Assembly: GCF_003073045.1 (NCBI RefSeq) | Contig: NC_037594.1 | Span: forward strand, 31,112,737 to 31,176,736 | DNA from: Pomacea canaliculata | Lineage: Eukaryota > Mollusca > Gastropoda > Architaenioglossa > Ampullariidae | Length of the DNA: 64,000 nt | Direction: 5' to 3' | In this document: positions 1 through 10,613 of the stretch, in pieces | Layout: every line of letters begins with the position of its first letter | How positions within the stretch are numbered: the first letter of the stretch is position 1 | Program-made: the position numbers and the translations under genes | Notes under the pieces: model-generated | What the model was told of the DNA's origin: nothing | The model's input: only the letters and a program-made list of their open reading frames with translations | The model's database searches: none

Positions 1-665
1 CACACCTTGATACCCGTGTCACTGATACACATGTAATCGATTCTTTAACAACACACGTTGCACACTGTACACACGTACGTGACCAACAGACACGAGTCTC
101 TTTAAGACTGAAGATATCTCCGCCAGTCCTTCAATGACTCAATGACAATGGCAATGGCGATGACAATTATGACGATGGCAATGAAAATGACAATGACAAT
201 GACACCCGATATGAGTTTGCTGACACAGCTGTGGCACCCTACTTAAGCAAGGCTGTCATGACGGAGGGATAGAGCTCCCCAGTTTAAACGATTCTGTCAC
301 GTCATGTCACATTGATGTCACTTGTCAGTTTTGTTTACTCACACCTCTTAGTGGCGATAACGTGTTTGAACTATTTATCTGTGAGACTGTGAGACTGTGA
401 CAGACTGTGAAGCTATGGAGCTGTGACACAGTCACGCTGTGACAATACCGTATCTTTACTGTGTGCCTGCAGCTAACACCGCAGACTGTGAACAGCTACT
501 GAACAGTTTTAAGCGGTCTGTGAACACACAATAAACAGTTCATAAGCAACATACAGAACATCAACAAAACATGTTAAAACAGTCTATGAACATCATAATG
601 AACAGTGAATGAAGAACAGTCTGTGCATGTTGTCGTTTGTCTGTGGTGTACACTAGGCTTTGACG
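1..665. other. Upstream region of the KDZ-like fusion gene, low-complexity
   Basis: I see no gene here. Positions about 139-206 hold a degenerate hexanucleotide repeat based on ATGACA/ATGGCA. Positions about 375-455 hold short GTGAGACT/GACTGTGA-type repeats. The 5' UTR and promoter of the gene starting at 666 presumably lie here, but I could not place a TATA box or start site with confidence. Confidence 0.5.
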
Positions 666-3600
666 ATGTCCAAGATGCCCCCACCACCACGACCACCACC
701 GCGGGGCGCTGCACGGAACTCACACAAGCAGGGGCAGCAACCCTCTCCTACCTTCAACAATGCTGCAGGTGAGCTTAGAATGGGGAACCCACCTGGTCAT
801 CTGTTGTAGGTACAAACTTGACTTGTTTGACCCAGTCTCTCGCAAAGTGAACAGAGAAGGTGTCTTGTACTCACTACCTGCCACAGGTGAGACCTACCTG
901 CCACACAGATACAGGCAATGTCCTTGCTGGACACTTGTGGTCAAGTCTATAGCTGTAACTACACAGGCCTCTTCTTTGCTGACTACACGCGCTCCTTACC
1001 CTGATATATAAAATATGTATGATGTATGTGTCTTCTGGAATAGACTAGTGTTGTATAAACTGTACTGTCGTCCCCATCATATGAGCCGATCGCCTTATTA
1101 ACAACAAGTTTCCTTCGTTTGCTCGGTATTCATCCTCCCATCCCTCCGTCAAAAGGAACTGAACTCGAGAGAGAGAGAAGCACAGAGGCAAACTCACACA
1201 CACGAAGAGCTCGACTTACAGGCTACACTACTGTACCACAGTCAAACACTTAACTACACAGGTGTCCTCTCTCTACATACCTGGCGGAGAACTAGTTTAC
1301 ATTCCCTGCTTGTTCCCACAGTCGGGTACACACAAGGATGTTTTGTCCCAAGGATCAAGGGTCAAGTGGTAAACGGGTAGGAGACGAAACAGGCATCAAA
1401 ACTCGAACTCAAGGCCATCGGAAATTTGTTCGTGAATAAAACCGAGCTAAGGTACCCGAGGAGCTATGCTCAGCTCTTTCAACCACTTCCCGTAGGACTG
1501 GTAGGTCTGCAGGTTCACTGTGTCTAATCTGCTTGTGTGGGAGGATGTGGCATTGGTCTTCAGCTGGAACTTGGTCCTTACAGTCCATCGCTTGAGTACA
1601 GCATTGCTTTCTGTGAGGTGGCCATTGTTGTCTTCGATGACTCAGGTCTGTGCCGATCGGTCAGTGAGAGTCCTGAGTGGTTGGTGGACCTTTTGGTTGG
1701 AAGAGAACGTAATCCCCGATCCATGTGAGACTAAGTTTGTAAAGTTTTTCTAAACTGACCGGCATAGCGGGACTTGGTCAGTCAGGATGACATTGTGCAG
1801 GAATGAACAAAGGAAGAGGGAAACCTACAAGTACACAGCTTTATTGTGATGGAACAAATAGAAGCTAGGAAATGTCAACATTACTTCGGACCAATAGAAA
1901 AAGGTGTTCACCAGCAAGATTAGACGAGAAAATTCCATTTTCACTGGGAAACAAAATAGCTAACACACAAATAACTCACAACAATGGAATGGCGCCATGT
2001 TGACTACAAAATTCAGTTTCGTTTGTTGTTAGCCTCTGTTACTGTCAGATTATTTCAATAAAAACTCTTCTCCCACTGTGTTTGTTTATTTGTTAAATAT
2101 CGAAAGCTTCCACTTGCGCAGGTGTTGACTGACCGGCTGTGTGGGTGGCCGCTGTATTTACTTTACACGGAAACAAAATCCACGGGTTGTCCCTCCCATA
2201 AACTCTCCGCCAACACTTGTGTTGACTCTGGGGTTATGAATACAGGATTCAGCCCTGTCTCCGGGTATAAATTGGACACAAATTTGATAGATCGGGTAGC
2301 GTGCTTGAGAAACACCAGTCCTCGACATGTTTCCGTCTTGACATGCGCACTCCGTGCTCCATGCATGCCACACTGAGAAGCTACTCACCCAGCAGCACAG
2401 GACCAATCAGCCCTCCCCGCAATGTCCGAATATTGTCACTGCATGACAAGATTGCTGAACACTCTAGATAACAGATGACACCGGATGTCCCCCCCTCTCT
2501 ATCTCCCTCTCTCTCTCATTTCACACGTTTCACCCTCGTCGTCCATGTGAAGGGAAATACAATGGTGCAGTCACAGAGTTTGGTTGTGACACATTCGGCG
2601 GGTCAGTCAACAATCAGAAGTCAAGCAGCCCACAGCTCGTGGCACAGGGAGCGAGAGAACGTACCCTGCTCGTGTCCCTGGGGGTCTCTGGGGTCTGCTA
2701 CACACTGGTACCTCCCTCCATCCGACCCCACTCAACCTGTCACGTGTCTCACCATACATAAGACGTTGACTGAGGGCAACAAGTTCACTTTTCAAAGAGA
2801 CAGAAGCCTCCCTCTCATCCCCTGTGGTTATGAGAGTAGCACACGTGTGTGTGTTAGTGTGTGTGTGTGTGTGTGTGCGTGTTTATATTCATGGGCTTAC
2901 TTGTGCATGTGTGCGTATATTGTACAGTTTACTACTCATTCCCTATTTTCGAGAGGCAAGTCCGCCAGAAGCTGATCTCTTACTCAGACTCTTCTCACAA
3001 ATCACAAGAATGTCGTTTCTCGATCACTTTACAATAATTAACATTTTTTTTTTTTTTGTAATTTTAGTGTCGGGGAACCTGCAAAAGCCGACCTCAGACA
3101 CAACTCTAAGCTCAGAAATGGAAGAGGCACAGCTGAGGTCAGAAGGTCATGATCATACAGAAGACAGTGAAGGCAGTTCGAGTCCAGAAGAGCCGGAAAC
3201 TCAGGTGAGACTGTAATGATGATGTCACAAAGTCACAGGTGCCCACATGGCAGTCACAGGTACAGGTGAGAGGAGTAATCGAGAAGGATAATAATGAGAA
3301 CGACAATAATCACAAAAAGGATCATATGGACTGTAGAGCATGATACAATGATCAGTCATCTGTCTGTAGACACGACATGTTGACTCCGTCACTGATCCAT
3401 CAAACAAACAGTACAGGTATGCATGTTCGTGTGTATGTGTGTATGTGTGTGTGCTTGTTTCTGACGGTCTGTGTGTTTGTGTGTGTGTCTGCACATGTAG
3501 CAGGAGGACAGGAAGGAAGAGACCACTCAACTACCGAAGGGTAAAGGCCTTTACAGCATCGGCAACAGCCTAAAGAACCAAGTGTCAAAGGCCAAGCTGG

Positions 3601-6600
3601 GAGGTCAGCTAGTGTCGTCACAGTATGTCTGTGTATAACTGATTGCAAGTGTGTCTACTGATAGATGTGCTGTGTATATGTCACTGCTGTAGATGTTGAA
3701 ATATACTTTAATGTTAACGCTGTCTCGCGTAGATGTCTCACGAAATTCTTACCTGTGGATGTACAAATATTGTTATCTACACGTGTCTACAGCGGTGTCT
3801 ACTGTCATGTATAGGCATCAATGCCAGCTAGATATTTCTACTGTAGATGAGTATATGGCATCGTTAACAAGGTCTTTAATGTAGATGTACACACACACAC
3901 TGACCACACTGAGTATCGTCAGCAACACGTCCACAATAGCAACCACATCCTTGTCGTGTAACTCGCTATTAGGCTGTTACATTGCTATGGCGACGGCTAC
4001 ACTCACCACGTTTTCTTTCTATGTAAAGGTAGTATAGTCTACTAGGTTGAACATTACACGTGTTCCTGTGTAATGACAGTATAGTCTACTAGGTTGAACA
4101 ATATACTAGTCTACTGCGTGTTTCTCTGTAATGTCAGTATAGCCTACTATATATATTAACCTACTATATGTTGAATAGCTGATTAATATTGTTTATTTGT
4201 TGCTGCAAAAAGGCAAGAAGCAGAAACATGATCAGGAGATGACGAAGGCTGAAAGCGGGAAGACAGACGAGAGAGAACAGCACAAAGAAGAGGAAAGGAA
4301 GGACTATGTCATTGACCCCACAGGTGCAGTCTGGGAGGTCACACCAGAAAGAGAAAAGCTCTATTATGAGGAATGATTACCTTTCTATGGTAAAGTTTCA
4401 TCACGGGACGGGACTTCACTAAAGGTGTAAAGATGTTGTTGATAAAACAGATAACCGATGACCTCCTTTCAGTGAAGTTCCGTCCCCTGCTGACTGTCTA
4501 GGGGTCGCGGACATCACCAGGCAACAAAGGTCATCACCAGGGGGACACCACAACATCAAAGTCATATAAATGTCACTTTATTTATCTAAAGCCAAAAAAA
4601 TATAAAACCTCAAACAAACACTAAAATAAAAACAAACTAGAGGAAGGAGCCCAGAGCTCTGACTATCAACGCTTGTTGTTGGTGATCATTGAGGGGCTGC
4701 AGGGCGGGGTAATTAGTTGATGGGGTAATTAGCTGATGAGTGCAATTATTCACGGAACTGTGAACCCACAATATGTAGAATATGGCGTCACGTGGTCAGA
4801 TATTGCAACCATGTATCTGTGTGTGTGATGACCTGTACCACGTGACTCTATATGTGTGTGTGTGTGTGATCCAGTGGCGAGCCCAGCTCTGTCTGTTGCT
4901 AACGAGGTGGACAAAGCCAAGGTGGACATCAGCGTCGGAGCGGTGAACATCGAGGCAGGTGACAGGGCAACGATCCTTAAGGAAGGCACGTGATGTTCTA
5001 TTATTGTGTGTGTGCTTGTGTGTTAGTGTTTGTGTGTGTAAGTGTGTGAGTGTGTGTGTAAGAATGTGTAAGTGTTTGTGTGAAAGACAAGACGGTGAGA
5101 ATGCAAAAGCAAGCGCGGGATGACGGGAGCACCATTAACTAATAACTAGTAACACTCATAACTAATTTAACGTCTGTTTCGTCCAGGCGGCGACATGGAG
5201 ATCGCTAATAAGGCTAAGGAGGCGGAGGTAAAGATCGAGATTGATGACGTCACTATGAAGCTTGGCGATGACGTCACTGTTCACACCGCAGGTACTGGTG
5301 ACGAAACGTGTGACGTTTATTTTGAAACATATTGAAACACAGAAATTAATGATAAACTGCTTCCGTTAATGTTTATCGTTTATGCTGACGTAATGGCGCC
5401 CTCGACACACACAACTGAAGTGCCCCCCCCCCCACACACCACCACCACCCTCTCACCCACCACAAGCTTACCAAGCACCAGCCCGTTAGTCCTGACTTCA
5501 AACTGTACCACGTGACCTGGGTGTCACCAGGTGGCGGGCTGCGTCTGGACGCCCTGGGCAGCACAACAGTGGATGTCAAGGCCGGGGCTCAGACCATCAA
5601 GATGGAGGACAAGGCCAAGCTGACAGTTCATGGTGAGAACATGCTTCTCTCCCTTTAGACCCTCTCCGCGCCTCGCTACAGTTTCCTCTTGTTGTCTGTG
5701 TTGTTGTTTATCCTTTTCATTCACATTGCATTATTATTGCTCTGTGATTTGTTGTTTTTACTTTTTTCACCTTGTGACCTTTGTGTTATTTTGTGTTGAC
5801 TCTTCCTGCTCTTTTAGGTGGTCTGGTGGCGCAAGGGTTAATGCCTGTCACCAAGAGAGTGAGGGTTGCCTGTCCTGGGTTCAGATCTCGCCTCGGACAC
5901 GCTATTCTTTCTTTGTCTGGAACATCATTTCACAGGGCTGGCTGCCTTGCTGTGATATAGCCTTATTTATCCGCCATGATATAACCCTATTTGCCGGGGT
6001 GTAGCCTTATTTGACTTGAAATAATCACCTGATCAATTTTTCTGAAGGATTTCATTTACCGACTTTTTCTGTTCCCTCAGGCATGGACGTGGCAGGGGAG
6101 GTGACCAGCGCTAGTATCCAGAAGGGCGCAGTGGATATTCAGATGGGAGCAGAGGCCGAGATTGTGATTAAAGGTCTTGTTTACATGTTTACTTGTACAC
6201 ATAATGGTAAGGAAGCGCTCTCGGGGGCTCGTCATGTTCGGCATCAGAGAGAACGCGTCCCTTGTGACTCTGCAAACATCCATCAAGACATGTCTGCCAC
6301 AACAGTAGCAAGAAAATCCCGTTTATATAATTAGTATTAATTAGGACTACAAGCTATGATGAACAACACATTTTGTGATTATTAGGACAATGACGAGGAA
6401 TTAAAGCTACAATCGGAAATATTGACCCCGTGCTCCTCAGTGTGTGTGAATGGATAGACTTCTCAGTGTGTGAGTGTGTGTGTGTGTGTGAATGAATAGA
6501 TTTCTCAGCGTGTATGTGTGTGGTATGATAGAGTTCTCAGTGTGTGAGTGTGTGTGTATAGACAACTGCGTCCCCCTCTGTACAAGCTTGCTAAAAGATA

Positions 6601-8402
6601 GAAGTACTTTCTCTAACCACACCATCTACTCGTCTACATCTAAATGATGTTTTTGCAGGACCGCTACCGACTGACCTTCACGAGGTAAAGGACGAGGAAG
6701 ATGATGAAGACACTTTGACGATTCGTGCAAAAGACAGGCAGCGACTTGTTCTGGAAGGTTTGTCATTTCTTGTGATGGCAGTTGGTCATAACACGTAAAC
6801 TGTAATAACTTGTAACACTTAGACTGTCATAACATTTCTTTTGATGTCTACCTCAGGGGTGGGGACCTCTGTTGCCTCCAAGGGCCAGAGAGATATTGAG
6901 AACATCACTCGCGGGACATACACGTGTATCTACTTGAGATGATCTGTGTGTGATCAAGCTGTGATTACTATTATTGTTGTTCTTCACCCAAAGGGGTTGT
7001 GTATGTATAACGATGTGTGTGTGTATTATGAGCGCGTGCCTTCATGTAACAGCTGGAGAAGAAGGCAATGACGAGGAGGAGAGAACTCTGGGACACGAGA
7101 TTATCACCAGAGGGCGCCAGGCGTATAAAGTCCTTCACGAAGGTAAGAATGTGTTAGTCTAATCAACCAGCAGCATCACACACACAAACAAGCTGAAATG
7201 ACTAAGCATCCTGAGCAATTCAGTTGGGAACAAGGAACGTGTGGCTGGCCTTCACCCCTCTTGTGACCGCCCTCGTGTCATGGCCTTCACCCCTCTTGTG
7301 ACCGCCCTCGTGTCATGGCCAACGAGAAGCACCCTGTCCTGTCTTCTGGCCGCAAGAGATCGTTAAGCGGTGTTGATGGTTGTGGTTGTCGTGGTAACAG
7401 TAAATTAACACAAAAATACAAATTGAGAGGAAATAGGGTCATTGCTCCTTGACCGGAACAGCAGTATACATGGTAAACCTTGACCTTAGCAGCATAGTTA
7501 AATAAATATCGGGCGTTGTATAAATATATACATTTCCTGACATTTCTTGATACTTGAACTTTGACCTCGAGACAGAACGACTGATCTACTGGAAGGGGTT
7601 GAGCCGGTGCCAGAACCGACAGTGCGAGAGCAAGAGACTTCGCATGGAGCTTGGCAACGACATCACCATCATCGACACACGAGGTCAGTTGGTAATGGCG
7701 GGCAGGAGACGCGCATGTTGTTTGTAAGAACACGGTATGTTGTCTCTAGGTTGTCTGTAAGGTCACACAGTATGTTGTAAGGTCACACTGTATGTTGTAA
7801 GGTCACATGGTATGTTCCAGGGCGGCACGACCTTCAGGCGTGTGTGTGCGTCTGTCTCGCGTGCAAGAAAGAAATGCTTCCAAGGGAGGAAACCTATCTT
7901 AAACAAGGGTTGTGGCCCGTGGAGCGAGGTCGCTATTTAATTGACGTGGAGCTCTTTCGTTTCTACGAGAGTCTGCGAGACTGCTGCAAGGAACTGTCAC
8001 CTCAAACCTTCGTGGCTGCCCTGGGCCACCTGTCGGAGAAATATGGCAGGGTAGGGGATGCGGGGTGGGTGGGTGAGCGAGTGAAGAAAGATGTTTGAGA
8101 GAGAGAGAGACCTATAACCCTTTACTCAACGTTTCACTTAGGGACACAGGAGACGGACAGACATGAAGCAACACCAAACAGACACATGTATGTTTGTTGA
8201 CAACCACGAGTGCGAGTGGTGACGGGAAGGTTGGTGTGTGATGTCACTGGTGTCACACGTGTACAGTTGTAACATGTCTTCCATCTGTCAGACACCACGG
8301 CCTAAGTGTAACAGGTTCTGTTTTATCTTGCCGCAGAGCAAGGAGCTCAATGAGACTATTTTTCTCAACGCATTTTTCGAGTGGAAGAAGACACAGCAGT
8401 GA
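666..8402 (+). CDS. Thirteen-exon gene: acidic/beta-repeat protein with KDZ-transposase-type cysteine-cluster C-terminus
   Basis: Exons that stay in frame for 485 codons: 666-768, 3068-3204, 3501-3603, 4213-4323, 4875-4985 (GC donor), 5187-5291, 5531-5632, 6081-6173, 6659-6757, 7053-7142, 7576-7683, 7821-8050, 8337-8402 (stop TGA). Residues 1-35 are Pro-rich (MSKMPPPPRPPP). Residues 36-150 are acidic then Lys/Glu-rich. Residues about 152-290 are four exon-sized repeats with alternating hydrophobic/charged residues (VDISVGAVNIEAG, VDIQMGAEAEIVIKG), which suggests a beta-solenoid (inference). Residues 352-485 carry paired cysteines (SRCQNRQCES, QACVCVCLACKKE), then ITIIDTRGRHD, YLKQGLWPVERGRYLIDVEL and NAFFEWKK. 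This order is that of the CxC domains found next to KDZ transposases (recognised from memory of the family). No KDZ catalytic domain is nearby. It could be a domesticated fragment or a host-gene fusion. Exon chaining is strong; function is unknown. Confidence 0.72.
4324..4373 (+). other. Possible read-through alternative 3' end in intron 4
   Basis: If the donor after 4323 is not used, the frame stays open for 16 more codons (GAVWEVTPEREKLYYEE) and stops at TGA 4371-4373. The added peptide is charged like the preceding linker. A shorter protein lacking all beta-repeats and the cysteine region would result. This is inferred from frame only. Confidence 0.25.
5690..5815. repeat. Interspersed repeat, copy 1 (TTGTTG/pyrimidine-rich unit)
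   Basis: A stretch of about 125 bp containing CATTCACATTGCATTATTAT and several TTGTTG motifs recurs with only scattered differences at about 23411-23545. It lies in intron 7 of the gene starting at 666, immediately before a tRNA-derived SINE head. The family is not known to me. Confidence 0.6.
5817..6000 (+). repeat. tRNA-derived SINE
   Basis: An A-box-like TGGCGCAAGGG (5827-5837) and a B-box-like GGTTCAGATCTCG (5878-5890) are about 50 bp apart, the arrangement of an internal RNA polymerase III promoter. The body contains imperfect repeats of GATATARCCYTATTT. It sits in an intron. It is not a functional tRNA gene: no acceptor-stem pairing is evident. Confidence 0.6.
7247..7320. repeat. Two-copy 35-bp tandem repeat
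   Basis: The unit beginning GGCCTTCACCCCTCTTGTGA is present twice, at 7247-7281 and 7282-7316, and a third copy begins with GGCC. It is in an intron of the KDZ-like fusion gene. Confidence 0.9.
7735..7816. repeat. Short tandem repeat abutting a splice acceptor
   Basis: Three imperfect copies of TATGTTGTAAGGTCACACTG (about 23 bp period) run up to the acceptor TATGTTCCAG that opens the exon at 7821. Confidence 0.8.
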
Positions 8403-8496
8403 CGGGGCAGTTCATGCGTGTCGTCCAGTGACGTCATCTGGTGGCGACACCTTGTGACCATTACCTGTATCTACCTGCTTGTCAACAATTACATTA

Positions 8497-8608
8497 TGAG
8501 ATACTATTGTTGTTTGTCTGTAGACTATGGGATACTGTTGTTGTTGTTGGTCTGTAGACTATGGGATACTGTTGTTGTTGTTGGTCTGTAGACTATGGGA
8601 AACTGTTG
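8497..8608. repeat. Three-copy minisatellite in the 3' UTR region
   Basis: A roughly 39-bp unit containing TCTGTAGACTATGGGATACT and (TTG)n is repeated three times just after the stop codon at 8402. Confidence 0.85.
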
Positions 8609-8826
8609 TCGCTGGTTTCTCCCAGGCTCAACATGTTGTTAAGTATCCGGGTGGATCTTCGGGTTCCAGTCTGCGAGTACCACTGGGAAGCACTCCTAAG
8701 CTATTGCTGATCTGGTCTTGTCTATCGTCTACCGGAATTTAAAATATTTTTCCCGTCATTGTCTTGGGGATCAAATTTTTGAAGTGTCAACCTGAGCATC
8801 GATAGTGTTGTCCTGGCAGACAGGTA

Positions 8827-8832
8827 AATAAA
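8827..8832 (+). terminator. Poly(A) signal AATAAA for the KDZ-like fusion gene
   Basis: Canonical AATAAA about 425 nt after the stop codon, followed by TG-rich sequence (AAATCTGTGTTTGAGG). It is the first canonical signal downstream. Confidence 0.5.
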
Positions 8833-9704
8833 AATCTGTGTTTGAGGTTACAGGTGAGAGACTCTAACCATATCCATGCGGGCAGTAGGACACATTAACA
8901 TGTCATGTCAGTCATTTGTTAACATCTGTCATCAGGTTTCATGACCATGTTGCCATCTCTGATATCAAGCGCAATAAACTCTGGTTTATAACTCTTTACT
9001 CTCATAAATGTTGTTGTTTCGTCAATCAGTTTCCCTCTTACCTATTTCTATTGCCCCAGCCCGCTTCCATCACAGGTCGCTCAATGTCACGTGGCAACAA
9101 TATCTGTACACACTGACAACAGCACTGGCAAAATACTGTGTGGACAGCTTTGTGTCTCACTGACACACTGACACATACAGTGACACATACACTGACACTT
9201 GAACGCTTTGAACATTCACAGCTAATGTAATATTTCTTGAAAACAAATGTCACCCGTTGTGTGGTAGTCGGCGGTGACACCAGCATCAGTGTCATGCAGG
9301 TGAACCGGTTGTTACACTCACACCCTCGTTACGGAGTCTTGATAGACTGAGTTACACGTGAGTTTGTGTTGTCCACAGGAGGTCTGCACAATAATAGTCA
9401 TCATAATAAGAACAATAATAATACCATAAAAATACCTTACTATTATTATTATATTTGCAAACAGCTGCACTATTGTCCCAGCCTGCCTGTCAATGTTTGT
9501 CGCCTCGTGTCAGTCTGCTGTTGATTAGTGTTCCTCCCCCTACCCACCATGTCTCCCTCCCACCCCCGTGTCGGACGATCATGACGTCACCACCGTCACA
9601 GCACGCGCTACACTTGCATACAGACACTCCATCGCAGCAGACGCGACGACAGATCGTCTACCCCAGAGACTGGTCTACAGACTGGGTGACCAAGTCCCGT
9701 GAAG

Positions 9705-10298
9705 ATGGCCGAGAGTACAGTCTTGCACCAGTCCAAATGTCAGTTGGTGTTCCTGGGCAAGACGGGGTTAAAGGTCTCCAACCTGTGTCTGGGAACGTTG
9801 ACCTTTGGCCGATCACGTGTAAGTACATGTGTCTGTGTGTGTGTGTGGGGGGTGTGTGTCCGTGCCTCCGTGTCCGTGTGTGTGTCTGCGTGTGTGTATA
9901 TGTCCGTGTGTGTGTGGGTGTGTGCCTCCGTGTCCGTGTGTGTGTGTCTGCGTGTGTGTATATGTCCGTGTGTGTGTAGGTGTGTGTGTGTGTGTGTGTG
10001 TCCGTGCCTCCGTGTCCGTGTGTGTGTCTGCGTGTGTGTATATGTCCGTGTGTGTGTCTCCGTGTCCGTGTGTGTGTGTGTCACCGTGTCCGTGTGTGTG
10101 GCCATAAGGTAAGACAAGACAGCACGATGACCTGACGTGACCTCAGCACTGTAGCTGTCATTGTGTTTGCAGACGGCTGACTTTCTCAAAGACAACCTGC
10201 AGGACGAGGCGGCCTATCAGCTGATGGAGAGATTTGCACAATGGGGAGGTAACTGCCTGGACGCGGCAGACTTTTACGGTCCCAACACCTCCGAGATC
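9705..10298 (+). pseudogene. Truncated aldo-keto reductase copy (exons 1-2 only)
   Basis: Exon 1 (9705-9818, 38 codons) and exon 2 (10173-10298, broken) encode the first 80 residues of an aldo-keto reductase: [20 protein letters not shown] followed by NCLDAADFYGPNTSEI. The full gene at 24360 differs at a few positions ([16 protein letters not shown]), including C and A for F and T next to the catalytic Asp. After 10298 the sequence is unrelated and exons 3-8, with the catalytic Lys and His, are absent. Reading on from 10298 gives an open frame to TGA 10440-10442, so a short chimeric product is possible. Function as a reductase is excluded. Confidence 0.85.
9830..10105. repeat. GT-rich compound minisatellite
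   Basis: Repeats of GTGTGTCTGCGTGTGTGTAT and GCCTCCGTGTCCGTGTGTG fill intron 1 of the truncated AKR copy. They create long spurious ORFs on both strands. The equivalent intron in the full gene is much shorter. Confidence 0.9.
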
Positions 10299-10499
10299 GG
10301 GGGCCGGGTGCCACAACATCAAAGGGATTTTTTTTTCATCTTTCCTGTCTGCATTCTGCTTACCTGTTGCACTCAGGAGAGCGCACGAGCAGACGCCGAT
10401 AAGACAAAACAGAAGCAGAATCTTCAACGACTGCTGCAGTGACACCTAGACACTGGAATAAGTAAGTGTCGGCAGTCAGCTGCGTATATATAGTCCAGC
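10299..10499. other. Unassigned junction sequence between the AKR duplication break and the THAP transposon
   Basis: About 200 bp matching neither AKR copy nor the transposon. It holds a pyrimidine tract with acceptor TTGCACTCAG at 10376 and a short open stretch (ESARADADKTKQKQ...) to TGA 10440-10442. This could be a terminal exon captured at the breakpoint; I do not recognise it. Confidence 0.4.
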
Positions 10500-10613
10500 T
10501 AATGGGTGGTTTTCACGTGACGTCATCAGTTTTTGCGAGCTGCTTCAGCGGCCATTTTTCCTCCCCTCTTAAAGCAGTGGTTACTGAAGCTTGCTGGCAA
10601 CTGATCGGTTATC

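Larger units (their letters stand above)
8937..10298 (+). repeat. Segmental duplication, left copy (5' part of AKR locus)
   Basis: From about 8937 the sequence matches about 23592-24772 nearly base for base. The match covers the upstream region, 5' UTR, exon 1, intron 1 and most of exon 2 of the aldo-keto reductase gene. It ends sharply after GAGATC at 10298, where the other copy continues ATCGTGGGC. The left copy is longer because its intron carries an expanded GT/CGTGTC minisatellite. Confidence 0.88.

Noticed and set aside
1537..1728. 63-aa plus-strand ORF (GGCGIGLQLELGPYSPSLEY...)
   Set aside because: It looks mildly protein-like but has no flanking splice sites in a compatible phase and no recognised family. 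It lies in intron 1 of the fusion gene.
2475..2975. 166-aa plus-strand ORF
   Set aside because: It runs through a GT microsatellite and low-complexity sequence inside intron 1 of the fusion gene, with no domain and no splice consistency.
5820..5900. tRNA gene on the plus strand
   Set aside because: Internal promoter boxes are present but the cloverleaf cannot be formed. It was called a SINE instead.
7287..7733. 148-aa minus-strand ORF
   Set aside because: It is antisense to the exon at 7576-7683 and spans intron repeats. The plus-strand exon has splice sites and a family match.
9740..10195. Long Thr/His-repeat ORF on the minus strand and Val/Cys-repeat ORFs on the plus strand
   Set aside because: They are translations of the GT-rich minisatellite in the AKR copy 1 intron.
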